A stretch of DNA of 64,000 nt, taken from contig NZ_JANLGQ010000006.1 of assembly GCF_026157065.1 (NCBI RefSeq), forward strand, positions 62,001 to 126,000. The letters run 5' to 3'. The DNA is from Enterococcus sp. HY326 (lineage in GTDB: Bacteria > Bacillota > Bacilli > Lactobacillales > Enterococcaceae). Every line of letters starts with the position of its first letter. Position 1 is the stretch's first letter. The position numbers were made by a program, and so were the translations under genes. Positions 23,203 to 32,068 of this stretch are shown here, piece after piece. The notes beneath the pieces were generated by a model. That model was given only the letters and a program-made list of their open reading frames with translations. It was not told where the DNA came from and did no database searches.

Positions 23203-24237
23203 TTATTCGACTGCTGCCTCCATCAAGGCAACCGTGTGTTGGTCACAATCAATTTCGACTTCACAGCCAAAAGGTAAGCTGACGATTGGATCGGCGTGAC
23301 CGAAATTTAAATTATAGACAATTGCTAGGTTGGGTAGTTGGCATTCATCTCTGATGATTTCAAGGAGAACATCTTTATATTCTTGATAATATTCTTCATC
23401 CTGAGGCTTGCCCATCAAGATGCCGTTAAGCTGATGGAAAATTCCTTGGGCGGCTAGCCCCCGCAGAAAAATTTGCAGCCATTCAGGTGAGATTTTCATC
23501 TCAGAGGTTTCAATAAATAAAATTTTCCCCTGCCATTCAGTCGCTGATGGCCAAATTTTTGTGCCCATCATCATAAAGAAAGTTTCCAGACAGCCGCCTA
23601 AAAGGGTGCCGGAAACTTTACCACTGCCTTGTAAAAATTCATGACCATGGGTTTCTGGCTGCCAAGTTCTTGGGACCAGCTGATTCTCAGGATTGTTCCA
23701 ATCGAGAATGGCACTTGTCCAAACCGGCGCGCTTTCAAGCGGCAACGGGACTTTTTTTTCGGCAACTAAATCAAAAAAATGTTGGGTGGTGTAGTCGCTG
23801 AGCTGAACATTTTCAGCCCATTGAGTGAACACAGCAGGCCCATAAATGGAGGTCACGCCAGCATGGTAAAACATAAAATGATTGATGGTGGTGTCAGAGT
23901 AGCCGACAAAAATTTTTGGCTGGGCTTTGATAACAGAAAAATCAATATACGGTAACAGGCGAATAGTGTCCGCTCCGCCGACCATGCAAAATATTGCATC
24001 AATGTCAGGATTTTTTAGAGCGGCCATTAAATCAGCTGCCCTTTTTTCTGGGTGAGCCTGCAAAAATTCTGGCGGCTGTAAAGCATTTTCGGTCAACACA
24101 ACATGATAGCCCATTTTTTCAAGACGTTCTTTGGCAATTTGCCAGCGGTACGCCAGCGCCGGAATGCCGGCTAGCCCTGCTGATAAGCTAATAAAGGCGA
24201 TTGTGTCGCCAATTTTTAATTGTTTTCCTTTAATCAT
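23203..24237 (-). CDS. S66 peptidase (LD-carboxypeptidase/MccF-like)
   Basis: A 344-residue cytoplasmic serine peptidase of family S66. The nucleophile lies in FVGYSDTTINHF, the catalytic glutamate in FIETSEMKISPEW and the histidine in NFGHADPIVSLPFG; the glycine-rich GGADTIRLLPYIDF precedes the nucleophile. Members are LD-carboxypeptidases in murein recycling or MccF-type self-immunity enzymes that cleave microcin C-like compounds. With no antibiotic cluster nearby, murein recycling or general detoxification is likelier. GAGGTG precedes ATG 24237. Confidence 0.85.
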   Translation of the reverse strand: MIKGKQLKIGDTIAFISLSAGLAGIPALAYRWQIAKERLEKMGYHVVLTENALQPPEFLQAHPEKRAADLMAALKNPDIDAIFCMVGGADTIRLLPYIDFSVIKAQPKIFVGYSDTTINHFMFYHAGVTSIYGPAVFTQWAENVQLSDYTTQHFFDLVAEKKVPLPLESAPVWTSAILDWNNPENQLVPRTWQPETHGHEFLQGSGKVSGTLLGGCLETFFMMMGTKIWPSATEWQGKILFIETSEMKISPEWLQIFLRGLAAQGIFHQLNGILMGKPQDEEYYQEYKDVLLEIIRDECQLPNLAIVYNLNFGHADPIVSLPFGCEVEIDCDQHTVALMEAAVE

Positions 24238-24470
24238 CCAAACACCTCGCTTTTTGTCTATGATAGCAGACTGACGGCAAGGGGCAAACTTTTTTCCAAC
24301 GCAGCAAAAGAAGCTGGGACATTAGTTAAAACAGAACTGATTCCTACACAATATCTGACAAGCAACATCAATCTTGAGGATTTACGACGAGGACCTACTG
24401 GACGCAGTCGTAAAAAAATTTGGGATTCCATCTGTTGACAAGACTAATACCACAGCCACTTTTAAAAAAT

Positions 24471-25664
24471 TTAAGAAAAATTCAATTGCTTCATCCGCCA
24501 GCAGATAATGGCGTCAAAAAGCAGTTTGCCTAATAAGAAAAAGGCTAATAAAAGACTGATGTTGACAAGAAAATTATCTGTAAAAAAAGTTTCACCTGAG
24601 GCTAAGGCTCGAAAGAACGTGCCGGGGTCGCCATTGTTAATCGGAAATAAGTTTAAAAATTTGGCGACAATGCCATTTTGGATAAATTCCCTCAGCAGCT
24701 GCGGAGCAAAAAAGACACCTAAAGCAATGGCCAGAGAGTTAAAGGGATTTTTGGCGAAAATGGCAATTATGCTTGTAAAGCCAACGGTTGCCAAAAGTGC
24801 GGCGAGTTGCACGCCATAACTAATCAGTAACACTTGCACTTGATTTAGCAAAATTGGAAAATCAAACAGGCGCCAGGGAAAATTGGCTTGAATGCTGACC
24901 TGCCAACCAGATAGTCCATAAAGATAGAGAAAACTCAGAAAAATCACGACCTGCAAAAGCAAATAGACACTGATAGTGATGACGCAAGCAGTGATGATTT
25001 TGGCATAAATCATCTTGGTGGGACCAAATTTAGTAGTGGCCACCACAGGCATGGTATTGCGGGAGAATTCCATGGAAAACAAATTAGCGCAAATTAAAAT
25101 CAAAAATAAAGCCAACGGTAAAAAAGCCCGGCCGACCGTTTCCAATAGTTGACTCCAAGGTAAGTTATTGCCCATTTGCACTGGTGAGGTACCATTTTTA
25201 GCACCATAGAAATTCAAATCCTCAATGGAATAATAATTAATATCTGAGAGGCTGAGGGTTTGATGTTCTTCAAAAGCGGCATCAATTTGCTGGGCAAATT
25301 CCCGCTTGTCTGAAATAAAGGTGTTTTGAATTTGATACGGAAAAGCCGCAAAAAAATTATCTCGATTGTCTTCGCCAGCCGCTATTTGCCGTTTGTTTTC
25401 TTGCGTAGATTGTAAATAGGCACTTAAAATATCGGCAATTTTTGCATCCGTTAAATCGCCGGCATAAGCGTTGGCAATTTCTGCATTTCGGTCGGCAGTT
25501 TCTTGACCGGCATAACGCTCACCTTCTGTGCCGCTAATTAAATTTGTACCATACATGGTGGCGCCAATCACGGCTAAGACAACAATCAGCATAATCAAAA
25601 AGGCGCCGCCAAAAATTTTTTCCTTAGTAATTTTTGCCATTTCAAATTTTATTAGGTCAATCAT
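24471..25664 (-). CDS. ABC-2 type permease
   Basis: A 397-residue exporter permease with one N-terminal helix (about 18-38), a large extracytoplasmic loop of some 130 residues, and five to six C-terminal helices, the usual layout of ABC-2 subunits. The LFSMEFSRNTMPVVATTKFG motif follows the second helix. It overlaps the ATPase gene by eight bases and is the last gene of the ECF-sigma/ABC operon. Confidence 0.85.
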   Translation of the reverse strand: MIDLIKFEMAKITKEKIFGGAFLIMLIVVLAVIGATMYGTNLISGTEGERYAGQETADRNAEIANAYAGDLTDAKIADILSAYLQSTQENKRQIAAGEDNRDNFFAAFPYQIQNTFISDKREFAQQIDAAFEEHQTLSLSDINYYSIEDLNFYGAKNGTSPVQMGNNLPWSQLLETVGRAFLPLALFLILICANLFSMEFSRNTMPVVATTKFGPTKMIYAKIITACVITISVYLLLQVVIFLSFLYLYGLSGWQVSIQANFPWRLFDFPILLNQVQVLLISYGVQLAALLATVGFTSIIAIFAKNPFNSLAIALGVFFAPQLLREFIQNGIVAKFLNLFPINNGDPGTFFRALASGETFFTDNFLVNISLLLAFFLLGKLLFDAIICWRMKQLNFS

Positions 25665-26532
25665 CGCTTTGCTCCTCCCTAAAATAATAGAGATAAAGGT
25701 CTTCTAAGGTTGGCTGGACTGGCTGAGCATTGGCTGCAGGCGCTTTTGTAGTGAGAACCCGTAAAATAATTGTGCCGTCCTCATTTTTTTGATTGCTGAT
25801 GGGATACTTGGCGCTGAATTTTTTTAATTCAGCCGGCGTGACAACCACTTCCCAGACAAAATTTTCAACAGAGGCAACCAGCTCCGCCGCTGTGCCGTGG
25901 TTTGCAATCTGACCATCTTTTAAAATAAAAATTTCATCGGCAATGTATTCAATGTCTGAGACGATATGGGTTGATAACAAGACAATTTTTTCTTGGGAAA
26001 AAGAGCTCAGTAGCTTGCGAAACTTGACTCGTTCCTTCGGGTCCAGTCCGACCGTAGGCTCATCCAAGACGAGAACTTTTGGATCATTAATCAAAGCCTG
26101 TGCAATACCCAACCGCTGTTTCATGCCACCAGAGTATTTCTTGATTTTTTTATTTTGCATACTGCTGAGGCCCACCCATTTTAATAATTCTAGGCAGCGC
26201 TTTTTGGCTACCTTTTTATTAAGCCCTTTTAGCACTGCCAAGTAGAGCATAAATTTCAGGCCGGTAAATTCTGGATAATAATTAAAATCCTGTGGTAAAA
26301 AGCCTAACTCACTGTGAAACGCCGCCAAATTTTCCAAAATATTTTTGGAGTTGTAGAGAACTTCCCCTTGACTGGGCTTGGTTAAGCCAGTCAAAATCTG
26401 CAGCAGGGTCGTTTTTCCAGCGCCATTTTCCCCTAAAAAACCGTAGATGCCCGGAGACAAACGCATCGTGATGTCTTTTAAAACGGGCTGGTCGTCGTAG
26501 TTTTTACTGATATCGACTAATAATAATTCCAT
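25657..26532 (-). CDS. ABC transporter ATPase
   Basis: A 291-residue ATPase: Walker A GENGAGKTT, signature YSGGMKQRLGIA, Walker B LVLDEPTVGLDP, switch histidine LSTHIVSD, plus a C-terminal extension of about 80 residues. The start is ATG 26532, whose A overlaps the TAA stop of the upstream membrane protein gene (TAATG), so translation is coupled. Works with the 24471-25664 permease as an exporter; similar pairs carry peptide antibiotics or lipids. Confidence 0.9.
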   Translation of the reverse strand: MELLLVDISKNYDDQPVLKDITMRLSPGIYGFLGENGAGKTTLLQILTGLTKPSQGEVLYNSKNILENLAAFHSELGFLPQDFNYYPEFTGLKFMLYLAVLKGLNKKVAKKRCLELLKWVGLSSMQNKKIKKYSGGMKQRLGIAQALINDPKVLVLDEPTVGLDPKERVKFRKLLSSFSQEKIVLLSTHIVSDIEYIADEIFILKDGQIANHGTAAELVASVENFVWEVVVTPAELKKFSAKYPISNQKNEDGTIILRVLTTKAPAANAQPVQPTLEDLYLYYFREEQSDD

Positions 26533-27302
26533 TAATTTTGCCCCCAATTCTTTTTGTGGAAATTTTGATAGAGTAGCAGCCCCAAAACCCCGGCTGTCAG
26601 CAGATACGCAATACTCCAGAACAACAGTGGCAGTTGATAAATATCCGTGCGGGAGGCGATGATTTGAAAAGCACCGATAAATAAACCGACAACCAGACAT
26701 TTCCCAATAGTGAGAATTTTTTGTCGCCCTATTGTCAGCAGACTCAACAATAATAAAGATAATAAATTAAGAGGGACAAGGAGAAACAGTACGATTTGCC
26801 AAAATAGCAATGCTAAAAAGAATTCAGAAAATAAGGCAATTGCTATGGCTAACAACAAATCATAAAGGCCGAAAACGATTAGTTTCATGATTAAATGTTC
26901 CCGCAAACTGTATTTTAAAGTTTGCTCTAACGGGGCCATCCCGTGAAGAAAAGGTGTGACCAGATTGCCGAAAATCAAAATATTGCTAAAAAGAAACAGC
27001 AAGGTCAGCATGCTGATGCTGCTGTTAATTGCGGCGTAGCTGGCAACAAAGCCCGACTCAGCGCCTTGATTGTTCATCATTAATAATAGATAAGCCAGCA
27101 AGATGCCTAAAACCAACAGCTGTGCCAGCCAAAATTTCAAGGAGATAAAGCGTAAAGTGATTTTAAAGAGCTGCCAAAAGGAAAAACGTGTGGCTTGCTG
27201 TTGTGCCAGTTGTTCGCGACCGAGTTCCAGCAGCTGAGATTTTTTGGCTTCATTTATCGGTAACTCTTGAGGCTGTAATAATTCAGTTAATTTTTTATTC
27301 AA
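26532..27302 (-). CDS. Membrane protein of the sigma/ABC operon (possible anti-sigma)
   Basis: A 256-residue protein with a soluble N-terminal segment of about 45 residues and six membrane helices. The start is TTG 27302, overlapping the end of the ECF sigma gene by eight bases. Its place directly behind an ECF factor, with a cytoplasmic N-terminal tail (PINEAKKSQLLELGREQLAQ) before the first helix, suggests an anti-sigma role, but no ZAS domain or other known anti-sigma motif is visible; it could equally be a transporter subunit. Confidence 0.7.
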   Translation of the reverse strand: MNKKLTELLQPQELPINEAKKSQLLELGREQLAQQQATRFSFWQLFKITLRFISLKFWLAQLLVLGILLAYLLLMMNNQGAESGFVASYAAINSSISMLTLLFLFSNILIFGNLVTPFLHGMAPLEQTLKYSLREHLIMKLIVFGLYDLLLAIAIALFSEFFLALLFWQIVLFLLVPLNLLSLLLLSLLTIGRQKILTIGKCLVVGLFIGAFQIIASRTDIYQLPLLFWSIAYLLTAGVLGLLLYQNFHKKNWGQN

Positions 27303-27861
27303 AATGAAACTCCTCTCTGTCCAGCATTTTTTTAAGTTTGCTCAGCCCTTGATTGATGCGGGACTGGGCAGTGGGAACGCTGACTTCGGTAATTTTAGCG
27401 ATTTCCTTGACCTTTAGCTGATGGAAATATTTTAAAATCAAGGCTTCTCTTTGCATATCCGGCAGCTCATCTAAATAAATTTGCAGCTCTTCGGCCGTAT
27501 CTGCGGCAACCAAATGCTTTAGAGCCGCCTCGTTTTCGGCTTGCTCAGCAATATTTTCATGAAGCTCAGCATAGTCAAAATTTTTCTTTTGATAATAGCT
27601 GTTGCAGGTATTGACGGCAATCGTAAAAAGATAGTTGAAAAACTTGCCAGTAAACTGAAAGTGCTCCAGATTTTTGATTAACTTCAAAAAGATTTCCTGA
27701 GTCAAATCCTCTGCTAGTTGCCGCTGTCCATAACAGCGGCGAAAACAATAGCTGTAAATTGTTCCATAATATAGATTGACTAACTCCTCCCAGGCGTCAT
27801 CATCGCCGGCCCGGATGCGTCTAATTAGCAAATAATCCCGCAGTTGCGTCACATCATTCAT
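27295..27861 (-). CDS. ECF-type RNA polymerase sigma factor
   Basis: A 188-residue sigma-70 family protein with region 2 (LVNLYYGTIYSYCFRR and AEDLTQEIFLKLIKNL) and region 4 (LPDMQREALILKYFHQLKVK, then IAKITEVSVPTAQSRINQGL). Region 3 is absent, as in ECF factors. It probably directs transcription of its own operon with the membrane protein and ABC exporter downstream in response to envelope stress; the stimulus is unknown. No matching promoter could be confirmed by eye. Confidence 0.9.
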   Translation of the reverse strand: MNDVTQLRDYLLIRRIRAGDDDAWEELVNLYYGTIYSYCFRRCYGQRQLAEDLTQEIFLKLIKNLEHFQFTGKFFNYLFTIAVNTCNSYYQKKNFDYAELHENIAEQAENEAALKHLVAADTAEELQIYLDELPDMQREALILKYFHQLKVKEIAKITEVSVPTAQSRINQGLSKLKKMLDREEFHFE

Positions 27862-27895
27862 CCCCTCAACTAAAAAAACAGTCTGTGCTGAAAAA

Positions 27896-28915
27896 TCATT
27901 TAGCTTTTTCTAAAAAAATGGTATTGCCTTGGCGCCTTTTTCGCATATGCCCAATTCGCAAAAGCAAGATAGGGATAAAAATCCCCAGAAATAGGCGTGT
28001 CCAACCTAAATTGGCTGTGACTTCATTGCCTGTCATGGTTAGTGTATTGAATATTTCAATCGGAAGCAAATGGACAAAGAAAATAAATTGCCCAGCTTTC
28101 TTTAATGGCTTGAGGCTGTTCTTAGATGAGGCTTTTAGTAGCAAAGGAAAGCCAAAAAACAGCAGCGGCAGTAAAAAGAAGAGGAAATTCTTATCAATCC
28201 CCTGATTGGCGTAAATCAGTGGCCCCTCAATGGCCATCAGGATAAAGCTAGCTAATAAACCAATCGTCAAGACGCTTTTTTGTCGTTGGATTTTTTCAAA
28301 ATGATCGGCGATGAAAAAGCCCATCAAAATAAAAATCGAACTAAAGAATACTCCATTTCTTGTGGTGAAAAAGAGGGCAAGATAGCCGTTCAAAATATTT
28401 CTTAAAAAGGGCATGGTAATAAAGGCAGAATACGTTTCGCTGGCTCCTATAATATATAGCAATAAAAGGAGCACAGCCAATTTTAAATAGCCGAACCTTC
28501 GTAAAAATTTTGGGACGATATAAAGGGAAAATAAAAGAGCCGGAAAATACCATAAATGATAATAAATTCCCGTATAAACTAAGCCAACCAGAGCTGCGGG
28601 AATCAGCAGCAGACCGCTGAGCTTGAGTTCTTGTTGGACAAATTGCAGACCTAATGGCAAATAAATCAGTGACCAGGAAAGATAAGTCTGCAAAATTTTT
28701 TTCAGCCAAATTTTGCGTTCCTCAGCATTTTTCTGTCTGAAAAAAAAGGCATTCACAACGAGGAAAAAGGGCACAGTCACCCGGCATATCATCGTTTTAA
28801 TCACAAAGTGAAGTTCAGGATTTTCCGTCAGAGTCCCGCTGTGAACCACCACAATAAATAGCGAACAAATAAACTGCGTTACATACAGCAAATTGTAATT
28901 TGGCTTCGTTTGCAT
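27896..28915 (-). CDS. Membrane acyltransferase (acyltransferase 3 family)
   Basis: A 339-residue protein with about ten membrane helices of the acyltransferase-3/OafA type, with the conserved HSG in the first helix (FIVVVHSGTL) and arginine in the RVTVPFFLVVNAFF segment. Such proteins O-acylate surface polysaccharides or peptidoglycan; the same fold forms the membrane part of VanT-type racemases. It ends 34 bases before the sigma gene on the same strand and may be the first gene of that operon. Its ribosome binding site lies in a potential hairpin (28924-28980). Confidence 0.75.
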   Translation of the reverse strand: MQTKPNYNLLYVTQFICSLFIVVVHSGTLTENPELHFVIKTMICRVTVPFFLVVNAFFFRQKNAEERKIWLKKILQTYLSWSLIYLPLGLQFVQQELKLSGLLLIPAALVGLVYTGIYYHLWYFPALLFSLYIVPKFLRRFGYLKLAVLLLLLYIIGASETYSAFITMPFLRNILNGYLALFFTTRNGVFFSSIFILMGFFIADHFEKIQRQKSVLTIGLLASFILMAIEGPLIYANQGIDKNFLFFLLPLLFFGFPLLLKASSKNSLKPLKKAGQFIFFVHLLPIEIFNTLTMTGNEVTANLGWTRLFLGIFIPILLLRIGHMRKRRQGNTIFLEKAK

Positions 28916-28923
28916 TTTGATAC

Positions 28924-28980
28924 GCCCCTCTCCTTACCTAAATAAACTGGTTAGTTTGGAAAATCATTTAAGGGGAGGGG
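28924..28980 (-). promoter_or_regulatory. Hairpin that can mask the acyltransferase RBS
   Basis: On the minus strand CCCCTCCCCTT pairs with AAGGAGAGGGG (10 of 11), the latter containing the ribosome binding site of the acyltransferase gene. This could lower translation or respond to a signal; it is an inference from complementarity only. Confidence 0.45.
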
Positions 28981-29141
28981 GATTTTTTTAATAAAAATTT
29001 TTAAGGAGAAAATATTATTTGGTAAAATAGGATGTTTTGGCGGTAGAATAGTCTAATGATGGTATTTTTAAAGCAATCACATCCATGCTATTCTCGAAAA
29101 AACCAAGTTTATAACTACAAATCCAAGAAAAGAGGTGCCAC

Positions 29142-29588
29142 ATGAAATCTTTTGGTAAAAGAAATCATCGCCTAGAGTATAGAAAAAGAATCGGCGCCTA
29201 TGGGATTATTCAAAATGCGCAGCAAAAATTTTTGACTGTCGCCGCAGCGGATGGCTATTTGTTTTTAGTTGGCGGAGGCCTCGAAGAAAAGGAAGAGCCA
29301 ATTGCTGCCCTTCAGCGGGAAATTTTAGAGGAAACAGGTTTTTCAGCTCGTGTTGGTGATTTTTTGGGACAAGCTGAAAAGCATTGGGTATCACCACAAT
29401 ATCCTGAGTGGTCACAGCATAATATCGGTTATTTTTATGACTGTCAGCTACTTGGAAAAATCGCTGAACCAGTTGAAAAAGAACCCATCTTTTGGGCAAG
29501 CACGGTGGATTTGGAGCAAAGATTATTCCATGAGCATCATTTGTATATGGTAAAACAATTTGAAAATGGCGAACAAGGGGCAGACTAG
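29142..29588 (+). CDS. NUDIX hydrolase
   Basis: A 148-residue protein with a NUDIX box GGLEEKEEPIAALQREILEE followed by TGF, fully conserved. The region in front (RKRIGAYGIIQNAQQKFLTV) is the usual first strand pair. Similar proteins act on oxidised nucleotides or nucleotide sugars; the substrate is unknown. AGAGGTG precedes ATG 29142. It is a single gene, convergent with gntR. Confidence 0.85.
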   Translation: MKSFGKRNHRLEYRKRIGAYGIIQNAQQKFLTVAAADGYLFLVGGGLEEKEEPIAALQREILEETGFSARVGDFLGQAEKHWVSPQYPEWSQHNIGYFYDCQLLGKIAEPVEKEPIFWASTVDLEQRLFHEHHLYMVKQFENGEQGAD

Positions 29589-29778
29589 TTACTAGAAATT
29601 TTTCCAAAAATATTGCTAATTTTGGAAAGCTATTTTTCTTTTGGTTAGAGAGTTAAAACCCATGATTGCTGTTAAATTTTTTGAATCTAGTTACCGTGGT
29701 GTTAAAAATTAGCAAAGAGTTGGCTCGGTTTGAAGGATTTCCCTGATGATAGTCATCTGCTTTAGCTGATAAAAAATT

Positions 29779-29833
29779 AAAAAGTCTGCCATCTGATTCT
29801 CAAAAAATGAGGACCGAACTGGCAGACTTTTTT
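29779..29833. terminator. Bidirectional terminator
   Basis: AAAAAGTCTGCCA pairs with TGGCAGACTTTTTT around a 28-base loop. It overlaps the last bases of gntR. Confidence 0.7.
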
Positions 29834-30548
29834 ATTTTTTTAAATCTAAAAAAGAATAGTCTCTAACATCATAGCGGTTGCGGCTGCGGGAATATTCAAA
29901 GGGTTGGCCATTTTGTAGATAGACAATTTGGCGAATCTCTAAAACGGGGTCATGCTCGCCGCAGTTTAAATATTTTTGATCGTAGCTGCTGCTTTTGTCA
30001 GCATGAATAGTGCGATAGGCTCCGGTAATTTTAAAGCCCAACTCATTTAAAATATATTGATAGATAGAGGACTCCAAGGTTTCTTTTTTTAAATTTGGAA
30101 TCAAGTGAATCGGCATATAGGTGTGCTCCAAAATAAAGGGCTCGTTTTCAACGATGCGCAAACGAACAATTTTATACACCGGCTCTTCTTCAGTGATATG
30201 CAGTCGCTCCTGGACGATATCATCAGGAAATTCAACGCTGAACTCAATGACTTGGCTGATCAGTTTGCGGCCGGCTTCGGCCATTTCCTGACTTAAGCCA
30301 CCATACTCGGAAAGTGTGGATGTGTCCTTGGTTAAAAGAGGCTGATGCAAAACAGTCGTCCCCACTCCTTTTTTAGAAGTCAACAATCCCTCAAGGGTTA
30401 AAATATCTAAGGCTTTTTGGATAGTCATACGACTGACTGAAAATTCTTTGACCAGATCAATTTGTTTTGGCAATAGCGAATCAGGCGGATAGATATCACT
30501 TTTGATGCGGTTTCTAATTGTATTGGCGATTTCTTCGTATTTTGGCAT
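29832..30548 (-). CDS. GntR/HutC-type regulator of beta-glucoside genes
   Basis: A 238-residue GntR protein: winged helix (PKYEEIANTIRNRIKSDIYP, DLVKEFSVSRMTIQKALDIL, EGLLTSKKGVGTTV) and a UTRA effector domain (EPFILEHTYMPIHLIPNL to the end, SRSRNRYDVRDYSF). UTRA domains bind sugar phosphates. The start is ATG 30548, behind GAGGTGG. Probably represses itself through the palindrome at 30584-30595 and the PTS/GH1 pair through the related site at 31984-31995. Confidence 0.9.
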   Translation of the reverse strand: MPKYEEIANTIRNRIKSDIYPPDSLLPKQIDLVKEFSVSRMTIQKALDILTLEGLLTSKKGVGTTVLHQPLLTKDTSTLSEYGGLSQEMAEAGRKLISQVIEFSVEFPDDIVQERLHITEEEPVYKIVRLRIVENEPFILEHTYMPIHLIPNLKKETLESSIYQYILNELGFKITGAYRTIHADKSSSYDQKYLNCGEHDPVLEIRQIVYLQNGQPFEYSRSRNRYDVRDYSFLDLKK

Positions 30549-30583
30549 TTTTTCCACCTCAAAAATATTATAGCTAAATTTGT

Positions 30584-30595
30584 TTGTCTAGACAA
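30584..30595 (-). promoter_or_regulatory. GntR operator (autoregulation)
   Basis: TTGTCTAGACAA, a perfect 12-bp palindrome of the type bound by HutC-subfamily GntR proteins, lies 36 bases before the gntR start. Confidence 0.7.
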
Positions 30596-30600
30596 TCGTG

Positions 30601-30643
30601 AAAAAAGCCAAAGCAAAGGGATGAGCTTTGCCTTGGCTTTTAG
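30601..30643 (-). terminator. Terminator behind the PTS gene
   Basis: AAAAGCCAAAGCAAAG pairs with GCTTTGCCTTGGCTTTT (one bulge). It separates the PTS gene from gntR, which has its own promoter. Confidence 0.7.
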
Positions 30644-30650
30644 ATTGAGA

Positions 30651-31919
30651 CTAGATGTCACTAACTTCTTGTCGGTCTAGCATCCGCATAAACGGATACC
30701 AAAGTGCAGCGACGATGAGGAAGTCGACAACTTGCAAGGCTCCGCCTAACCAAGAATTAGTTGCTAAAATTCCGCTGGCAATAATCGGTACTGTCCATGG
30801 AACGGACACGCCGGTTGGTGGCGGTACGATGCCGGCCGCCATGACCAAATAATTTAGCGTGGTCACAACTAATGGTGCGAGGACCCAAGGAATTAGAATG
30901 GTAGCATTTAACACAATTGGCAGACCGAAGATAACCGGTTCGTTCACATTAAAAATTCCGGGGGCCAAAGCCAAGCGGCCAATGTCACGGTATTGTTTTT
31001 TCTTCAACACGAAAGCCATAATAATGACAACGGCTAAGGTCATACCAGAACCTCCCAAGCCAACGGTAAAAGTTTCCATGAAAGGCTTGGTGATGATGTG
31101 AGGCAAATCTTGCCCCGCTTTATAGGCATCCAAATTTTCCAACATTAAAGTATTCCAAATTGGATCCATTACTGAATTGACAATGATTTGTCCGTGTAAA
31201 CCAAAAAACCATAAGAACTGAACTAAAAATAAAGCAATCAAAGTGGCTGGTAAACTACTGCCTAAACCTGTTAATGGTTTTTGAATCACTTCATAAACAA
31301 CATCATGCAGATTTGCATTGAACACGCCAGTCATAATTGCATTAATAATCAGAAAAACAGTTAAGGTGACAACCGCCGGAATTAACGCGGCAAAAGATTT
31401 AGTAACAGCCGGTGGCACTCCATCAGGCATTTTAATCTGCCAACCTCTTTTTGTGATGCGGCAGTAAATTTCTGTAGCTAAAAAGGCAGCAATCATACCA
31501 ATAAACATCCCTTTAGCTCCTAAGCGATCTAAAGATAACACGCCTGAAACTTCCTCACCATTTTCTAACACCATGAAGAAGGGGGTTAAAATTAAGAAAC
31601 TAGCAAACGCAACGGCTCCGCCGAAAATTCCTTCGACATCATATGATTTTGATAAATAATAGCCGATACCAAATGTAACAAAAACCGTCATGATGCTCAT
31701 GGTTGCATTTTGCCCATTACCAAAAAGTGTAGATAGCGTTCCCTTCGTGGCATCGCTGAAAAAAGGTAAATTGTTAATTACTACGACAATTGAGCCAAAC
31801 ATTGTCAATGGAAATGACAACATAAAGGCATCCCTTAAAACGGCTAGATAACGATTTTGCCCGAGCTTATTTGCTAGGGGCATAATTTTTTCTGATAATT
31901 TATCCATAAACCCATTCAT
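30651..31919 (-). CDS. PTS EIIC permease, lactose/cellobiose family
   Basis: A 422-residue membrane protein of the EIIC lactose/cellobiose family with about eight to ten helices; typical segments are FGLHGQIIVNSVMDPIWN and NVNEPVIFGLPIVLN, the second being the family's substrate-binding NEP loop. It imports and helps phosphorylate a beta-glucoside; EIIA and EIIB are not in this window and must be supplied elsewhere. The start is ATG 31919 behind GAGGTG. Divergent from the GH1 gene, sharing a control region with cre and a GntR site. Paralogous to the EIIC at 61648. Confidence 0.9.
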   Translation of the reverse strand: MNGFMDKLSEKIMPLANKLGQNRYLAVLRDAFMLSFPLTMFGSIVVVINNLPFFSDATKGTLSTLFGNGQNATMSIMTVFVTFGIGYYLSKSYDVEGIFGGAVAFASFLILTPFFMVLENGEEVSGVLSLDRLGAKGMFIGMIAAFLATEIYCRITKRGWQIKMPDGVPPAVTKSFAALIPAVVTLTVFLIINAIMTGVFNANLHDVVYEVIQKPLTGLGSSLPATLIALFLVQFLWFFGLHGQIIVNSVMDPIWNTLMLENLDAYKAGQDLPHIITKPFMETFTVGLGGSGMTLAVVIIMAFVLKKKQYRDIGRLALAPGIFNVNEPVIFGLPIVLNATILIPWVLAPLVVTTLNYLVMAAGIVPPPTGVSVPWTVPIIASGILATNSWLGGALQVVDFLIVAALWYPFMRMLDRQEVSDI

Positions 31920-31941
31920 TTTTTTCACCTCTAAATTTTTC

Positions 31942-31956
31942 TTGCAATCGATTACT
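31942..31956 (+). promoter_or_regulatory. cre (CcpA) site between PTS and GH1 genes
   Basis: TTGCAATCGATTACT matches the consensus WTGNAANCGNWNNCW at every fixed position. It lies 23 bases upstream of the PTS start, so carbon catabolite repression is expected. Confidence 0.65.
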
Positions 31957-31983
31957 TTCATAATTTAGCAGAATTTTTCGAGT

Positions 31984-31995
31984 ATGTCTAGTCAT
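31984..31995 (+). promoter_or_regulatory. Probable GntR operator for PTS and GH1
   Basis: ATGTCTAGTCAT is a near-palindrome that matches the TGTCTAGACA core of the gntR site at 30584 with one change. It lies between the divergent starts. Confidence 0.55.
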
Positions 31996-32068
31996 AGTTT
32001 TAAAAATGATTGATTTAATTCATTTTGTTAGGTATCATATACTTAAAACATAAGAGAGGAAGAATAGG

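Noticed and set aside
24220-24438. Plus-strand frame of 72 codons, last part LEDLRRGPTGRSRKKIWDSIC-like
   Set aside because: No ribosome binding site and it overlaps the start of the S66 peptidase gene on the other strand. The end looks protein-like but no family could be named.
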